A stretch of DNA of 5,692 bases from Pseudomonadota bacterium (GTDB taxonomy: Bacteria; Pseudomonadota; Alphaproteobacteria; Rhizobiales; Xanthobacteraceae): positions 1-5,692 of the forward strand of contig JAEWHY010000065.1 of the NCBI GenBank assembly GCA_023387555.1, in the 5' to 3' direction. The notes under the pieces were generated by a model that was not told the origin of the DNA, did no database searches, and saw nothing but the letters and a program-made list of their open reading frames with translations. Below are positions 5,689 to 5,692 of the stretch, piece after piece. The translations under genes and the position numbers were made by a program. Numbering within the stretch: the stretch's first letter is position 1; each line of letters begins with the position of its first letter.

Positions 5689-5692
5689 TTTT

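Overview
The window is GC-rich, densely coding DNA. Protein character and codon bias suggest an alphaproteobacterium, most likely of the Bradyrhizobium/Rhodopseudomonas group (Nitrobacteraceae). This is inferred from the look of the genes, not from a database search.

Layout from left to right. Bases 1-103 hold the first 34 codons of a leftward gene for a membrane-anchored protein that runs off the window; a strong hairpin lies in its leader. Next is a complete leftward comM/yifB gene (313-1851), an AAA+ Mg-chelatase-like ATPase. A divergent intergenic region leads to a small rightward gene (best start 2007, end 2231) for an unrecognised, mostly helical 74-residue protein. It converges with only 3 bp to spare on a leftward gene (2235-3251) for an exported protein whose C-terminal half looks like a zinc-dependent Amidase_2 (AmpD/PGRP) fold. 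A 136-bp spacer follows, holding a short tandem repeat and a GC-rich hairpin. Then come leftward gshB (3388-4332, glutathione synthetase) and, divergently, a rightward gene (4432-5688) for a two-TM methyl-accepting chemotaxis protein (MCP) with almost no periplasmic sensor region.

The genes do not form an obvious single pathway. gshB, the amidase-like gene, comM and the left-edge gene all read leftward and could be partly co-transcribed, but the spacers of 136-210 bp and the hairpins between them argue for separate units. The roles are household and accessory: glutathione synthesis, cell-wall or murein-fragment hydrolysis, DNA branch migration in recombination, and chemosensory signalling. 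I see no mobile element, CRISPR array, tRNA or rRNA.

I found no convincing new multi-gene system. The points most worth a second look are the sensor-less MCP, the divergent exported amidase-like protein, the small unrecognised gene with a start that needs correcting, and the structured leader of the left-edge membrane gene.
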